Of a DNA stretch of 64,000 bases, positions 24,994 through 37,503 are shown piece after piece. The first letter of the stretch is position 1. Each line of letters opens with the position of its first letter. The notes beneath the pieces are model-generated. The model searched no databases, was not told the origin of the DNA, and was given only the letters and a program-made list of their open reading frames with translations. This DNA comes from Aristolochia californica (lineage: Eukaryota > Streptophyta > Magnoliopsida > Piperales > Aristolochiaceae). Made by a program: the position numbers and the translations under genes. The stretch covers positions 18,601,276 through 18,665,275 of the forward strand of contig JARWKL010000006.1 of the NCBI GenBank assembly GCA_029961685.1, in the 5' to 3' direction.

Positions 24994-26878
24994 GATCCTA
25001 ACATGTTTTAAATGTGGTGGATATGAATGCCAGAAACATGTTGAAGATGCAATTGACCAAATAATCCAAAATTTTCAAGGAGTAAAGAAAAATTAAATTC
25101 TCAAGTTAACATATGGTTGGATATTTACCAGAGCGAAACAACCCACTTTTTGCCCATCCTTCAAAATCACAGATACTTTTTGGAATTATCTCTCTCAGCA
25201 TTTGTGCATTTCCATTTTGGACGTTCAAATTTTTTTCAAATCCAAACATTTCCCACTTTTCTCGTAAAGAAAACGATCACAAAAAAATGAAAATTTTAGA
25301 GTTCATGTATGCAAAAAAATTAAAAACTATAGTAAATGTCAGTGAAGAAAATTATTTCATGCACTAAAAATGAACTCCAAAGTTTTGTTATCCTTGTTTG
25401 GGAAATTCCACTAGTACAACCCTTAATAGCTTGGTGAAATTTTATCAGAAAGAGATTTTTAATTGATCCTAACATGTTTTAAATGTGGTGGATATGCATG
25501 GAAGAAACATGTTGAAGATGCAAATGACCTAATGATCCAAAAATTTCAAGTAGTAGAAAAAAATTATATTCTCAAGTTAACGTGTCGTTGGTTATTTATG
25601 AGTGCCAAACAACTCACTTTTTGCCTAACCTTCAAAATTACAGATACTTTTTGGAATTATCTCGCTCAGCATTTGTGCATTTCCATTTTGGACGTTCAAT
25701 TTTTTTTTAAATTCAAACATGTCCCTCTTTTTTCGTAAACAAAACGATCACGACAAAATGAAGTTTTAGAGTGCATGTATGCAAAAAAATTTGAAAACTA
25801 TAATAAATGTATGAGAAGAAAATTACTTCATGCACTAAAAATGATCTCCAAAGTTTTGTTATCCATGTTAGGGAAATTCCACAGGTATAACCCCTAATAT
25901 CTTCTTGCAATTTTATAAGAAAGAGATTTCTAATTGATCCTAACATGTTTTAATTTTGGTGGATATGCATGCCAGAAAGATGTTGAAGATGAAAATGACC
26001 AAATGATCCAAGAATTTCAAGGAGTAGAAAAAAATTAAATTCTCAAGTTAACGTGTGGTTGGATATTTACCAGAGGCAAACAACCCACTTTTTGCCTATC
26101 CTTCAAAATTACATATACTTTTTGGAATTATCTCTCTAAGCATTTGTGCATTTCCATTTTGGACATTCAATTTTTATTCTAACCCCAACATGTCCCAGGA
26201 TTTCCGTCAACAAAACGAACACAACAAAATGAAAAGTTTAGAGCTCATGTATGCAAAAAAATTAAAAACTATAATAAATGTAAGTGAAGAAAATTATTTC
26301 ATGCACTAAAAATGAACTCCAAAGTTTTGTTATCCATGTTTGGGAAATTCCTCTAGTACAACCCTTAATAGCTTGGTGGAATTTTATTAGAACGAGATTT
26401 CTAATTGATCCTAACATGTTTTAAATGTGGTGGATATGCATGCAAGAAACATGTTGAAGATGCAAATGACCTAATGATCCAAGAATTTCAAGGAGTAGAA
26501 AAAAATTATATTCTCAAGTTAAAATGTGGTTGGATATTTACCAGAGCCAAACAACCCACTTTTTGCCTGTCCTTAGAAATTACAGATATTTTTTGGAATT
26601 ATCTCTCTCAGCATTTGTTCATTTCCATTTTGGACGTTCAATTTTTTTTCAAATCCAAACACGTCCCACTTTTCTCGTAAACAAAACGATCACAACAAAA
26701 TGAAAATTTTAGAGTTCATGTATGCAAAAAAAAATGAAAACTAAAATAAATGTATGAGAAGAAAATTATTTCACGCACTAAAAATGAACTCCAAAGTTTT
26801 GTTATCCATGTTTGGGAAATTCCACAAGTACAACCCCTAATATCTTCGTGCAATTTTATAAGAAAGAGATTTCTAACT
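24994..26878. repeat. Local dimer duplication (about 942 bp, two copies)
   Basis: Monomers 25465 and 26407 pair well (gcaagaaacatg or ggaagaaacatg, tatattctcaag, a tatgagaagaaaatta end near 25808 and 26753). Monomer 25936 pairs with 26879 (agaaagatgttgaag) at its beginning and with 24994 at its end (gcaaaaaaattaaaaactat near 25310 and 26257). The spacing of matching parts is about 942 bp, two monomers, with the exact exchange points inside monomers. Confidence 0.6.
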
Positions 26879-27816
26879 GATGCTAACATGTTTTAAATTT
26901 GGTGGATATGCATGCCAGAAAGATGTTGAAGATGCAAATGACGTAATGATCCAAAAATTTCAAGGAGAAGATAAAAATTAAATTCTGAAGTTAACGTATG
27001 GTTGGATATTTACCAGAGCCAAACTACCCACATTTTGTCTATCCTTCAAAATCACATATACCTTTTGGAATTATCTCACTCAACATTTGTCGATTTCCAT
27101 TTTGGACATTCAATTTTTTTTCAAATCCAAACTTGTCCCACTTTTCTGGTAAACAAAACGATCACAACAAAATGAAAATTTTAGAGTTAATGTACGAAAA
27201 AAAAATTGACAACTATAATAAATGTAAGTGAAAAAAATTATTTCACGAACAAAAAATGAACCCCCAAGTTTTGTTATCCATGTTTGGGAAATTCCACTAA
27301 TACAACCCTTAATAGCTTGGTGGAATTTTATATGAATAATATTTCTAATTAATCCTAACAACTTTTAAATGTGGTGGATATGCATGGCAGAAAATATGTT
27401 GAAGATGCAAATGACCTAATGATCCAAAATTTCATGGAGTAGAAAAAAATTAAATTCTCAAGTTAACGTGTGGCCTTACCATTGCCAAACAACCCCACTT
27501 TTTGCCTATCCTTCAAACTCATAGATAGTTTTTGAAATTATCTCTCTTAGCACTTGTGCATTTCCATTTTTGACATTCAATTTTTTTTGAAATCCAAACA
27601 CTCCCATTCGTCTCCTAAACAAAACGATCACAACAAAATGAAAATTTTAGAGTTCATGTATGCAAAAAATTTGGAAAACTATAATAAATTTGAGTGAAGA
27701 AAATTATTTCATGCACTAAAAATGAACTCCAAAGTTTGGTTATCCATGTTTGGAAAATTCCACTAATACAACGCCTAATAGCTTGGTGGAATTTTATATG
27801 AAATAGATTTCTAATT

Positions 27817-28246
27817 GATCCTAACATGTTTTAAATGTGGTGGATATGCATGCCAAAAACATGTTGAAGATGGAAATGACCTAATGATCCAAAAATTTCA
27901 AGGTGTAGACAAAAATTAAATTCTCAAGTTAACGTGTGGTTGGATATTTACCATAGCCAAACCACCCAATTTTTGTTTATCCTTCAAAATCACAGATATT
28001 TTTTCGAATTATCTCTCTCTGCATTTGTGCATTTCGATTTTGGACGTTCAATTTTTTTTCAAATCCAAACTTGTCCAATTTTCTCATAAAAAAAAACAAT
28101 CACAACAACAAGAAAAATTTAGAGTGAAGCAAATTATTTCACACACTCAAAATGAACTCCAAAGTTTTGTTATCCGTGTTTGGGAAATTCCACTAGTACA
28201 ACCCCTAATTGCTTGGTGGAATTTTATAAGAAAGAGATTTCTAATT
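27817..28246. repeat. Short monomer lacking the atgtatgc-aataaatgtaag stretch
   Basis: Unit of 430 bp. At about 28110-28130 it reads aatttagagtgaagcaaatt, jumping from tagag to gtgaag and losing about 40 bp. The word gagt/agtga at both edges would allow a short-homology deletion. Confidence 0.72.
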
Positions 28247-29170
28247 TATCCTAGCATGTAAATGTGCTGGAGATGCATGGCAGCAACATGTAGAAGATGT
28301 GAATGACCTAAAGATCAAAAAATTTCAAGGAGTAGAAAAAATTATATTCTAAAGTAACGTGTGGATGGATATTTACTAGAGCCAAACAACCCACTTTTTT
28401 CCTATCCTTCAAAATCACAGATGCTTTTTGGAATTATCTCTCTCATCATTTGTGCATTTCCATTTTGGATGTTCAATTTTTTTTGAAACCCAGACTTGTC
28501 CCACTTTTCTCGAAAAGAAAACAATCACAACAAAATGAAAATTTTAGAGTTCACGTATCCAAAAAAAATTGAAAACTATAATAAATGTAAGTGAAGAAAT
28601 TTATTTCACGCACTAAAAATGAACTCCAAAGTTTTGTTATCCATGTTTGGGAAAGTCCACTAGTACAACCCTTAATAGCTTGGTGGAATTTTATAAGAAA
28701 GAGATTTCTAATTGATCCTAAAATGTTTTAAATGTGGTGGATATGCATGCCAGAGACATGTTGAAGATGCAAATGACCTTATGATCCAAAAATTTCAAGG
28801 AGTAAAAAAAAATTAATTTCTCAAGATAACGTGTGGTTGGAAATTTACCAGAGCAAAGCAACCCACTTTTTTTCTATCCTTCGAAATCATAGATACTTTT
28901 TGGAATTATCTCTCTCAACATTTGTGCTTTTCCATTTTGGCCATTCAATTTTTTTTCAAATCCAAACATGTCCCACATTTCTCTTAAACAAAATTAAAAT
29001 TGTGGAGTTCATGTATGCAAAAAAATTTGAAAACTATAATAAATGTAAGTGAAGAAAATTATTCACACACTAAAAATGAACTCCAAAGTTTTGTCATCCA
29101 TGTTTTGGAAATTCCACTAGTACAACCCCTAATAGCTTGGTGGAATTTTATAAGATAGAGATTTTTAATT

Positions 29171-30112
29171 GATCCTAACATGTTTTAAATGTGGTGGATA
29201 TGCATGGCATAAACATGTTGAAGATGCAAATGACCAAATGATCAGAAAATTTCAATGACTAGAAAAAAATAAATTCGCATGTTAACGAGTGGTTGGATAT
29301 TTACCAGAGCCAAACAACACATTTTTTGCCTATGCTTCAAAATCACAGATACTTTTTGGAATTATCTCTCCCAGCAATTGTGTATTTCCATTTTCGACGT
29401 TCAATTTTTTTTCAAATCCAAATTAGTCCCACTTTTCTCGTAAATAAAACTATCACAAAAAAATGAAAATTTAGAGTTCAGGTATGCAAAAAAAATTGTA
29501 AACTATAATAAATGTAAGTGATGAAAATTATTTCACGCAATGAAAAATTAACTCCAAAGTTTTGTGATCCATGTTTTGGAAATTTCACTAGTACAACCCC
29601 TAATAGCTTGGTGGAATTTTATAAGATAGAGATTTCTAATTGATCCTAACATGTTTTAAATGTGGTGGATATGCATGGCATAAACATGTTGAAGATGCAA
29701 ATGACCTAATGATCAGAAAATTTCAAGGACTAGAAAAAAATAAATTCTCATGTTAACGAGTGGTTGGATATTTACCAAAGCCAAACAACACCTTTTTTGC
29801 TTATGCTTCAAAATCACAGATACTTTTTGGAATTATCTCTCCCAGCAATTGTGCATTTCCATTTTTGACGTTCAATTTTTTTTCAAATCCAAATTAGTCC
29901 CACTTTTCTCGTAAACAAAACTATCACAACAAAATGAAAATTTAGAGTTCAGGTATGCAAAAAAAATTGTAAACTATAATAAATGTAAGTGATGAAAATT
30001 ATTTCACACACCGAAAAATTAACTCCAAAGTTTTGAGATAAATGTTTGGGAAATTTCACTAGTACAACCCCTAATAGCTTGGTGGAATTTAATAAGAAAA
30101 AGATTTGTAATT
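29171..30112. repeat. Near-identical tandem duplicate of one monomer (2 x 471 bp)
   Basis: Monomers 29171-29641 and 29642-30112 are both 471 bp and share wording not found together elsewhere: ggcataaacatg, gatcagaaaatttcaa, ttaacgagtgg, caaattagtccc, ttcaggtatgc and gtgatgaaaatta. They differ by scattered single bases only (for example ttcaatgactag versus ttcaaggactag). Adjacent monomers elsewhere in this block belong to different classes, so this is a recent local duplication. Confidence 0.85.
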
Positions 30113-31519
30113 GATCCTAACATGTTTTAAATGTGGTGGATATGCATGCCAAAATCATGTTGAAGATGCAAATGACGTAATGATCCAAAAATTTTAAGGA
30201 CTAGAAAAAATTAAATTCTCAAGTTAATGTGAGGTTGGATATTTACACTGTCAAACAACCCACTTTTTGCCTATCCTTCAAATTCATATATAATTTTTGG
30301 AATTATCTCTCTCAGCATTTCTGCATTTCCATTTTAGATGTTCAATTTTTTTCATATCCAAACTTGTCCCACGTTTCTCGTAAAAAAAAACGATCACAAA
30401 AAAATGCAAGTTTTAGAGTTCTTGTATGCAAAAATTTTTTGAAAAGTTTCATAAATGAAAGTGAATAAAATTATTACACGCACTAAAAAGGAACTCCAAA
30501 GTTTTGTGATCCTTGATTGGGAAATTCCACTAGTACAACCCCTAATAGCTTGGTGGAATTTTATAAGAAAGAGATTTCTAATTGATCCTAACATGTTTTA
30601 AATGTGGTGGATATGCATGCCAGAAACATGTTGAAGATGCAAATGACCTAATGAACCAAAAATTTCAAGTAAAAAAAAATTAGATACTCAAGTTAACATG
30701 GTTGGATATTTTACTAGAGCCAAACAACCCACTTTTTGCCTTTCCTTTAAAATCACGGATACTTTTTGGAATTATCTCTCTCAGCATTTCTGCATTTCCA
30801 TTTTGGATGTTCATGTTTTTTCTCAAATCCAAACTTATCCCACTTTTCTCGTAAACAAAACGATCACAACAAAATGAAAATTTTCTAGTTCATGTATGCA
30901 AAAAAATTTGAAAACTATAATAAATGTATGTGAAGAAAATTATTTCAAGGACTAAAAATGAACTCGAAAGTTTTGTTATCCATGTTTGGGAAATTCCACT
31001 AGTACAACCCCTAATTGCTTGGTGGAATTTTATAAGAAAGAGATTTCTAGTTGATCCTAACATGTTTTAAATGTGGTGGATATGAATGTCATAAACATGT
31101 TGAAGATGCAACTGACCTTATAATCCAAAAATTTCAAGGAGTAGAAAAAAATTAAATTCTTAAGTTAACGTGTGGTTGGATATTTACTAGAGCCAAACAA
31201 CCCTCTTTTTGCTTATCCTTTAAAATCACAGGTACTTTTTGGAATTATCTCTCTCAGCATTTGTGCATTTCCATTTTGGACGTTCAATTTTTTTTTTCAA
31301 ATCCAAAGTTGTCCATCTTTTCTAGTAAACAAAACGATCACAACAAAATAAAAATTTCATGTATGCTAAAAAATTTGATAACAATAATAAATGTAAGTGA
31401 AGAAAATTTTTTCACGTACTAAAAATGAACGCCAAAGTTTTATTATCCATGTTTGGGAAATTCCACTCGAATAATCCCTCATAGCTTGGTAGAATTTTAT
31501 AAGAAAGAGATTTCTAATT

Positions 31520-31966
31520 GATCCTAGCATGTTTTAAATGTGGTGGATATGGATGCCAAAATCATGTTGAAGATGCAAATAACCTAATGATCCAAAAATT
31601 TTGAGTAGAAAAAAATTAAATTCTTAAGTTAACGTGTGGTTGGATATTTACCAAAGCAAAATAGCCCACCTTTTGCCTATCCTTCAAAATCACAGATACT
31701 TTTTGGAATTATCTCTCTCAGCATTTGTGCATTTCCATTTTGGACGATCAATTTTTTTACAAATCCAAACCTGTCCCACTTCTCTCGTAAACAAACTATC
31801 ACAACAAAATGCAAATTTTAGAGTTCGTGTATGCAAAACATTTTGAAAACTATAATAAATGTAAGTGAAAAAATTTATTTCGCGCACTAAAAATGATCAT
31901 CAAAGTAAATTCCACTAGTACAACCCCGGATAACTTGGTGGAATTTTGTAAGAAAGATTTCTAATT
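31520..31966. repeat. Short monomer lacking the ttttgttatccatgtttggg word
   Basis: Unit of 447 bp. At 31901-31912 it reads caaagtaaattcc, so about 20 bp between caaag and aaattcc are absent. Confidence 0.75.
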
Positions 31967-32437
31967 TATCCTAACATGTTTTAAAACAGGTGGACATGCA
32001 TGCCAAAAACATGTTGAAGATGCAAATGACCTAATGATCCAAAAATTTCAAAGTGTAGAAAAAAATTAAATTCTCAAGTTAAAGTCTGGTTGGATATTTA
32101 CCAGAGCCAAACAACCCACTTTTTGCCTATCCTTCAAAATTACATATACTTTTTGGAATTATCTCTCTCAGCATTTGTCCATTTCCATTTTGGACATTTA
32201 ATTTTTTTTCAAATCCAAACTTGTCCCACTTTTCTCGTAAACAAAACGATAACAACAAAATTAAAATTTTAGAGTTCATGTATGTAAAATTATTTGACAA
32301 CTATAATAAATGTAAGTGAAAAAAATATTTCACGGAATAAAAATGAAGCCCAAAGTTTTGTTATCCTTGTTTGGGAAATTCCACTAGTACAACCCCTAAT
32401 AGCATGGTGGAATTTTATATGAATGATATTTCTAATT

Positions 32438-32884
32438 GATCCTTACATGTTTTAAATGTGGTGGATATGCATGCCAAAAAACTTATTGAAGATGCAAATG
32501 ACCTAATGATCCAAAAATATCATGGTGTAGAAAAAAATTAAATTCTCAAGTTAACGTGTGGTTGGATATTTACCAGCGCCAAACAACCCCACTTTTTAGA
32601 GTTATCTCTCTCAGCATATCGGCATTTCAATTTTGGTTGTTCAATTTTTTTTTTTCAAATCGAAACTCTTCCCACTTTTCTCGTAAACAAAACGATCTCA
32701 ACAAAATGAAAATTTTAGAAGTCATGTATGCAAAAAAATTTGAAAACTATAATAAATGTAAGTGAAGAAAATTATTTCACGCACTAAAAATGAACACCAA
32801 AGTTTTTTAATCCATGTTTGGAAAATTCCACAGGTATAACCCCTAATATTTTGGTGGCATTTTATAAGAAATAGAATTCTAATT
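32438..32884. repeat. Short monomer with the same internal loss as 11969-12414
   Basis: Unit of 447 bp. At about 32587-32603 ccccactttttagagttatc replaces the normal stretch, with the ccttcaaaatcac word missing. The class is the same as 11969 (tatgaatgatat, four Cs in caacccc). The class members at 27351 and 52399 keep the full sequence. Confidence 0.72.
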
Positions 32885-34764
32885 GATCCTAACATGTTTT
32901 AAATGGGTGGATATGCATACCAAAAACATGTTGAAGATGCAAATGACCTAATGATCCAAAAATTTCAAGGAGTAAAGAAAAATTAAATTCTCAAGTTAAC
33001 GTGTCGTTGAATATTTACACAAGCCAAACCACCAGATTTTTGCCTATCCTTCAAAATCACAAATACTTTTTTGAATTATCTCTCTCTGCATCTGTGCATT
33101 TCCATTTTGGACGTTAAATTTATTTTCAAATCCAAACTTGTCCAACTTTTCTCGTAAACAAAACGATCACAACAAAATGAAAAATTAAGTCTATGTACGC
33201 AAAAAAAATTGAAAACTATAATAAATGTAAGTGATGGAAATTAATTCACACACTAAAAATGAATTCCAAAGTTTTGGTATCCGTGTTTGGGAAATTCCAC
33301 TAGTACAACCCCTAATAGCTTGGTGGAATTTTATAAGAAAGAGATTTCTAATTGATCCTAGCATGTAAATGTGGTGGATATGCATGCCAACAACGTGTAG
33401 AATATGCGAATGACCTAATGATCAAAAAAATTCAAAGAGTTGAAAAAAATTATATTCTCAAGTTAACGTGTGGTTGGATATTTACCAGAGCCAAAACAGC
33501 CACTTTTTTCCTAACCTTCAAAATTACAGATGCTTTTTTGAATTATCTCTCTCAGCATTTGTGCATTTCCATTTTGGATGTTCAATTTTTTTTTTCAAAC
33601 CCAAACTTGTCCCACATTTCTCGTAAACAAAACGATCACAACAAAATGAAAATTTTAGAGTTTACGTATCCAAAAAAATTTGAAAACTATAGTAAACGTA
33701 TGTGAAGAAAATTATTTCACGCACTAAAAATGAACTCCAAAGTTTTGTTATCCTTGTTTGGGAAATTCCACGAGTACAACCACTAATAACTTGGTGGAAT
33801 TTTATAAGAAAGAGATTTTTAATTAATCCTTACATGTTTTAAATGTGGTAGATATGCATGCCAGAAACATGTTGACGATGCAAATGACCAAATGATCCAA
33901 AAATTTCAAGGAGTAGGAAAACATTACATTCTCAAGTTAACGTGTGGTTGCATATTTACTAGAGCCAAACAACCCACTTTTTGCCTACCCTTCAAAATCA
34001 TAGATACTTTTTGGAATTATCTCCCTCAGCATTTATGCATTTCCTTTTTGAACGTTCAATTTTTTCTCAAATTCAAACTTGTCCCACTTTTCTCGTCAGC
34101 AAAACGATCACAACAAAATGAAAATTTTAGAGTTCATGTTTACAAAAAAATTTGAAATTATAATATATGTAAGTGAAGAAATTTCTTTCACGCCACTAAA
34201 AATAATCACAGAAGTTTTGTTATCCATTTTTGGGAAATTCCACTAGTACAACCCCTAATACCTTGGTGGAATTTTATAAGAAAGAGATTTCAAGTTGATC
34301 CTAACATGTTTTAAATGTGGTGGATATGCACGACAGACACATGTCTAAGATGCAAATGACCTAATGATCATAAATTTTGAGTTGAAAAAAATTGAACTCT
34401 CAAGTTAACGTGTAGTTGGATATTTAAGAGAGCCTTACAACCCTCGTTTTGCCTATCCTTCAAAATCACAGATACATTTTCGAATAATCTCTCTCAGTAT
34501 TTGTGCATTTCCATTATAGACGTTCAATTTTTTTTCAAATCCAAACTTGTCCCACTTTTCTCGTAAACGAAATGATCACAACAAAATGAAAATTTTAAAG
34601 TTCACGTATCCAAAAGAATATGTAAACTATAATAAATGTAAGTGAAGAAAATTATTTCACGCACTAAAAATGAACTCCAAAGTTTTGTTATCCATGTTTG
34701 GGAAATTCCACATGTACAACCCCTAATAGCTTGGTGGAATTATATTAGAAAGAGATTTCTAATT

Positions 34765-36562
34765 GATCCTAACATGTTTTAAATGTGGTGGATATGCCTG
34801 CCAGAAACATGTTGAAGATGCAAATTACCTAATGATCCAAAACTTTCAAGGAGTAGAAAAACATTAAATTCTCAAGTTAACGTGTGGTTGCATATTTACC
34901 AGAGCCAAACAACCCACTTTTACCTATCCTTCAAAATCACAGATACTTTTTGGAATTATCTCTTTCAGCATTTATGCATTTCTATTTTGAACGTTCAATT
35001 TTTTTTTCAAATCCAAACTTCTCCCACTTTTCTTGTAAACAAAACGATCACAACAAAATCAATATTTTAGAGTTCATGATTGCAAAAAAAAATTGAAACT
35101 ATAATAAATGTAAGTGAAGAAATTTATTTCACGCACTAAAAATAATCTCAAAAGTTTTGTTATCCATTGTTTGGAAATTCCACTAGTACAACCTCTAATA
35201 GCTTGGTGGAATTTTATAAGAAAGAGATTTCTAATTGATCCTAACATGTTTTCAATGTGGAGGAATTGTATGATAGAAACATGTCGAAGATTAAACTAAT
35301 GATCTAAAAATTTCGAAAAGAAAAAAATTGAACACTCAAGTTAACGTGTGGTTGGATATTTACCAGAGACAAACAACCAACTTTTTTCCTATCCTTAAAA
35401 ATCACAGATTCGTTTTGGAATTATCTCTCTCAGCATTTGTGCATTTCCATTTTGGATGTTCCATTATTTTTTCAAACCCAAACTTGTCCCAGTTTTCTTG
35501 TAAACAAAACGATCACAAAAAAATGAAAATTTTAGATTTCACGTATCCAACAAAATTTGAAAACTATAATAAATGTATGTGAAGAAAATTATTTCACGCA
35601 CTAAAAATGAACTCCAAAGTTTTGTTATCCACGTTTGGGAAATTCCACTAGTACAACCCCATATAGATTGGTGGAATTTTATACGAAAGAGATTTCTAAT
35701 TGATCCTTACATGTTTTAAATGTGGTGGATATGCATGCATGAAACATGTTGAAGATGCAAATGACTTAATGATCCAAAACTTTCAAGGAATAGAAAAAAA
35801 TTATATTCTCAAGTTAATGTGTGGTTGGATATTTACCAGAGCCGAACAACACACTTTTTTCCTATCCTTCAAATTCACATATGCTTTTTGGAATTATCTC
35901 TCTCAGCATTTGTGCATTTCCATAGTTCAATTTTTTTTTTCATACCCAAACTTGTCCCACTTTTCTCGTAAACAAAACGATCACAACAAAATGAAAATTT
36001 TAGACTTTATGTATCCAAAAAATTTTGAAAACTATACCACTAGAACAACACCTAATAACTTGGTAGAATTTTATAAGAAAGAGATTTCTAATTGATCCTA
36101 ACATGTTTTAAATGTGGTGGATATGCATGCAAGAAACATGGTGATGATGCAAACGACCTAATGATCCAAAAATTTCAAGGTGTAGAAAAAAAAAATTCTC
36201 AAGTTAACGTGTTGATGCAAATTTACAAGAGCCAAACAACTCACTTTTTGCCTAACCTTCCAAATCATAGATACTTTTAGGAATTATCTCTCTCAGCATT
36301 TATGCCTTTCCATTTTTGACATTGAATTTTTTTTCTACTCCAAACTTGTCCCACCTTTCTCGTAAACAAAATGATCACAACAAAATGATAATTTACAGTT
36401 CATGTTCGCAATAAAATTTGATAACTATAATAAATGTAAGTGAAGAAAATTATTTCACGCACTAAAAATGAACTCCAAAGTCCTGTTATCCATGTTTGGG
36501 AAATTCCACTAGTACAACCCCTAATAACTTGGTGGAATTTTTTAAGAAAGAGATTTTTAATT
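34765..36562. repeat. Higher-order repeat 1, unit 1 (A-B-C-D)
   Basis: Monomers start at 34765 (A), 35237 (B), 35702 (C) and 36094 (D). The C junction at about 36035 reads actataccactag, one base off the later copies (actattccactag). This is the most divergent A-B-C-D unit by eye: its B has gaggaattgtatgatag and its C lost several bases at ttccatagttc. Confidence 0.85.
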
Positions 36563-37503
36563 GATCCTAACATGTTATAAATGTGGTGGATATGCATGCC
36601 AGAAACATGTTGAAGATGCAAATAACCTAATGATCCAAAAATTTCAAGGAGTAGAAAGACATTAAATTTTCAAGTTAACGTGTGGTTGCATATATACCAG
36701 AGCCAAACAACCCACTTTTTACCTATCCTTCAAAATCACACATACTTTTTGGAATTATCTCGCTCAGCATTTTTGCATTTCCATTTTGAATGTTCAATTT
36801 TTTTTTCAAATCCAAACTTGTCCCAATTTACTCGTAAACAAAACGATCACAACAAAATCAAAATTTTAGAGTTCACGATTACAAAAAAATTTGAAACTAT
36901 AATAAATGTAAGTGAAGATATTTATTTCACGCACTAAAAATAATCTCCAATGTTTTGTTATCCATTTTTGGGAAATTCCACTAGTACAACCCCTAATAGC
37001 TTGGTGGAATTTTATAAGAAAGAGATTTCTAATTGATCCTAACATGTTTTAAATTTGTTTGACATGCATGACTTAAACATGTCGAAGATGCGAACGACCT
37101 AATGATCTAAAAATTTCGAGTCGAAAAAAATTTAACTCTCAAGTTCATGTGTAGTTGGATATTTAACTGAGCCATACAACCCTCGTTTTGCCTATCCTAC
37201 AAAATCACAGATACATTTTAGAATAATCTCTCTCAGCATTTGTGCATTTCCATTATAGACGTTCAATTTTTTTTCAAATCCAAACTTGTCCCACTTTTCT
37301 CGTAAATGAAATGATCACAACAAAATGAAAATTTTAGAGTTCACGTATCCAAAAGAATATGAAATCTATAATAAACGTAAGTGAAGAAAATTATTTCACG
37401 CACTAAAAATGAACTCCAAAGTTTTGTTATCCATGTTTGGGAAATTCCACAAGTACAACCCCCAATAGCTTGGTGGAATTATATTAGAAAGAGATTTCTA
37501 ATT
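36563..37503. repeat. A'-B' pair, left copy
   Basis: Monomers at 36563 (A', with atataccagag and caatttactcgt) and 37035 (B', with tttgtttgacatgc, gacttaaacatgtc and ttcgagtcg). The same pair occurs at 49642-50578. Neither monomer carries the A or B markers of the tetramer. The second half of B' (ccctcgttttgcc, ccattatagacg) resembles the monomer at 34297 rather than the right copy of B'. Confidence 0.8.

Larger units (their letters stand above)
22679..28246. repeat. Short-monomer satellite array, heterogeneous block 3
   Basis: Boundaries at 22679, 23111, 23579, 24046, 24520, 24994, 25465, 25936, 26407, 26879, 27351 and 27817. Spacings are 466-474 bp except 22679-23110 (432) and 27817-28246 (430). 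Classes again recur from earlier blocks: 24046 resembles 19911, 24994 resembles 10088 (gatatgaatgcc, aaataatcc), 26879 resembles 11500 (aaatttggtgg, atatcttcgtg), 27351 resembles 11969 (tatgaataatat) and 27817 resembles 12415. No gene is visible. Confidence 0.9.
28247..34764. repeat. Short-monomer satellite array, heterogeneous block 4
   Basis: Boundaries at 28247, 28714, 29171, 29642, 30113, 30584, 31053, 31520, 31967, 32438, 32885, 33354, 33825 and 34297. The class order parallels block 1 closely: 28714 like 7281, 30113 like 8693, 30584 like 9617, 31053 like 10088, 31520 like 10560 (aatagcccacc), 32438 like 11969, 32885 like 12415, 33354 like 12887, 33825 like 13354 and 34297 like 13826. 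Spacings are 467-472 bp except where a monomer has a deletion or, for 28714-29170, lost part of the acgatcacaac word (457). No gene is visible. Confidence 0.9.
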
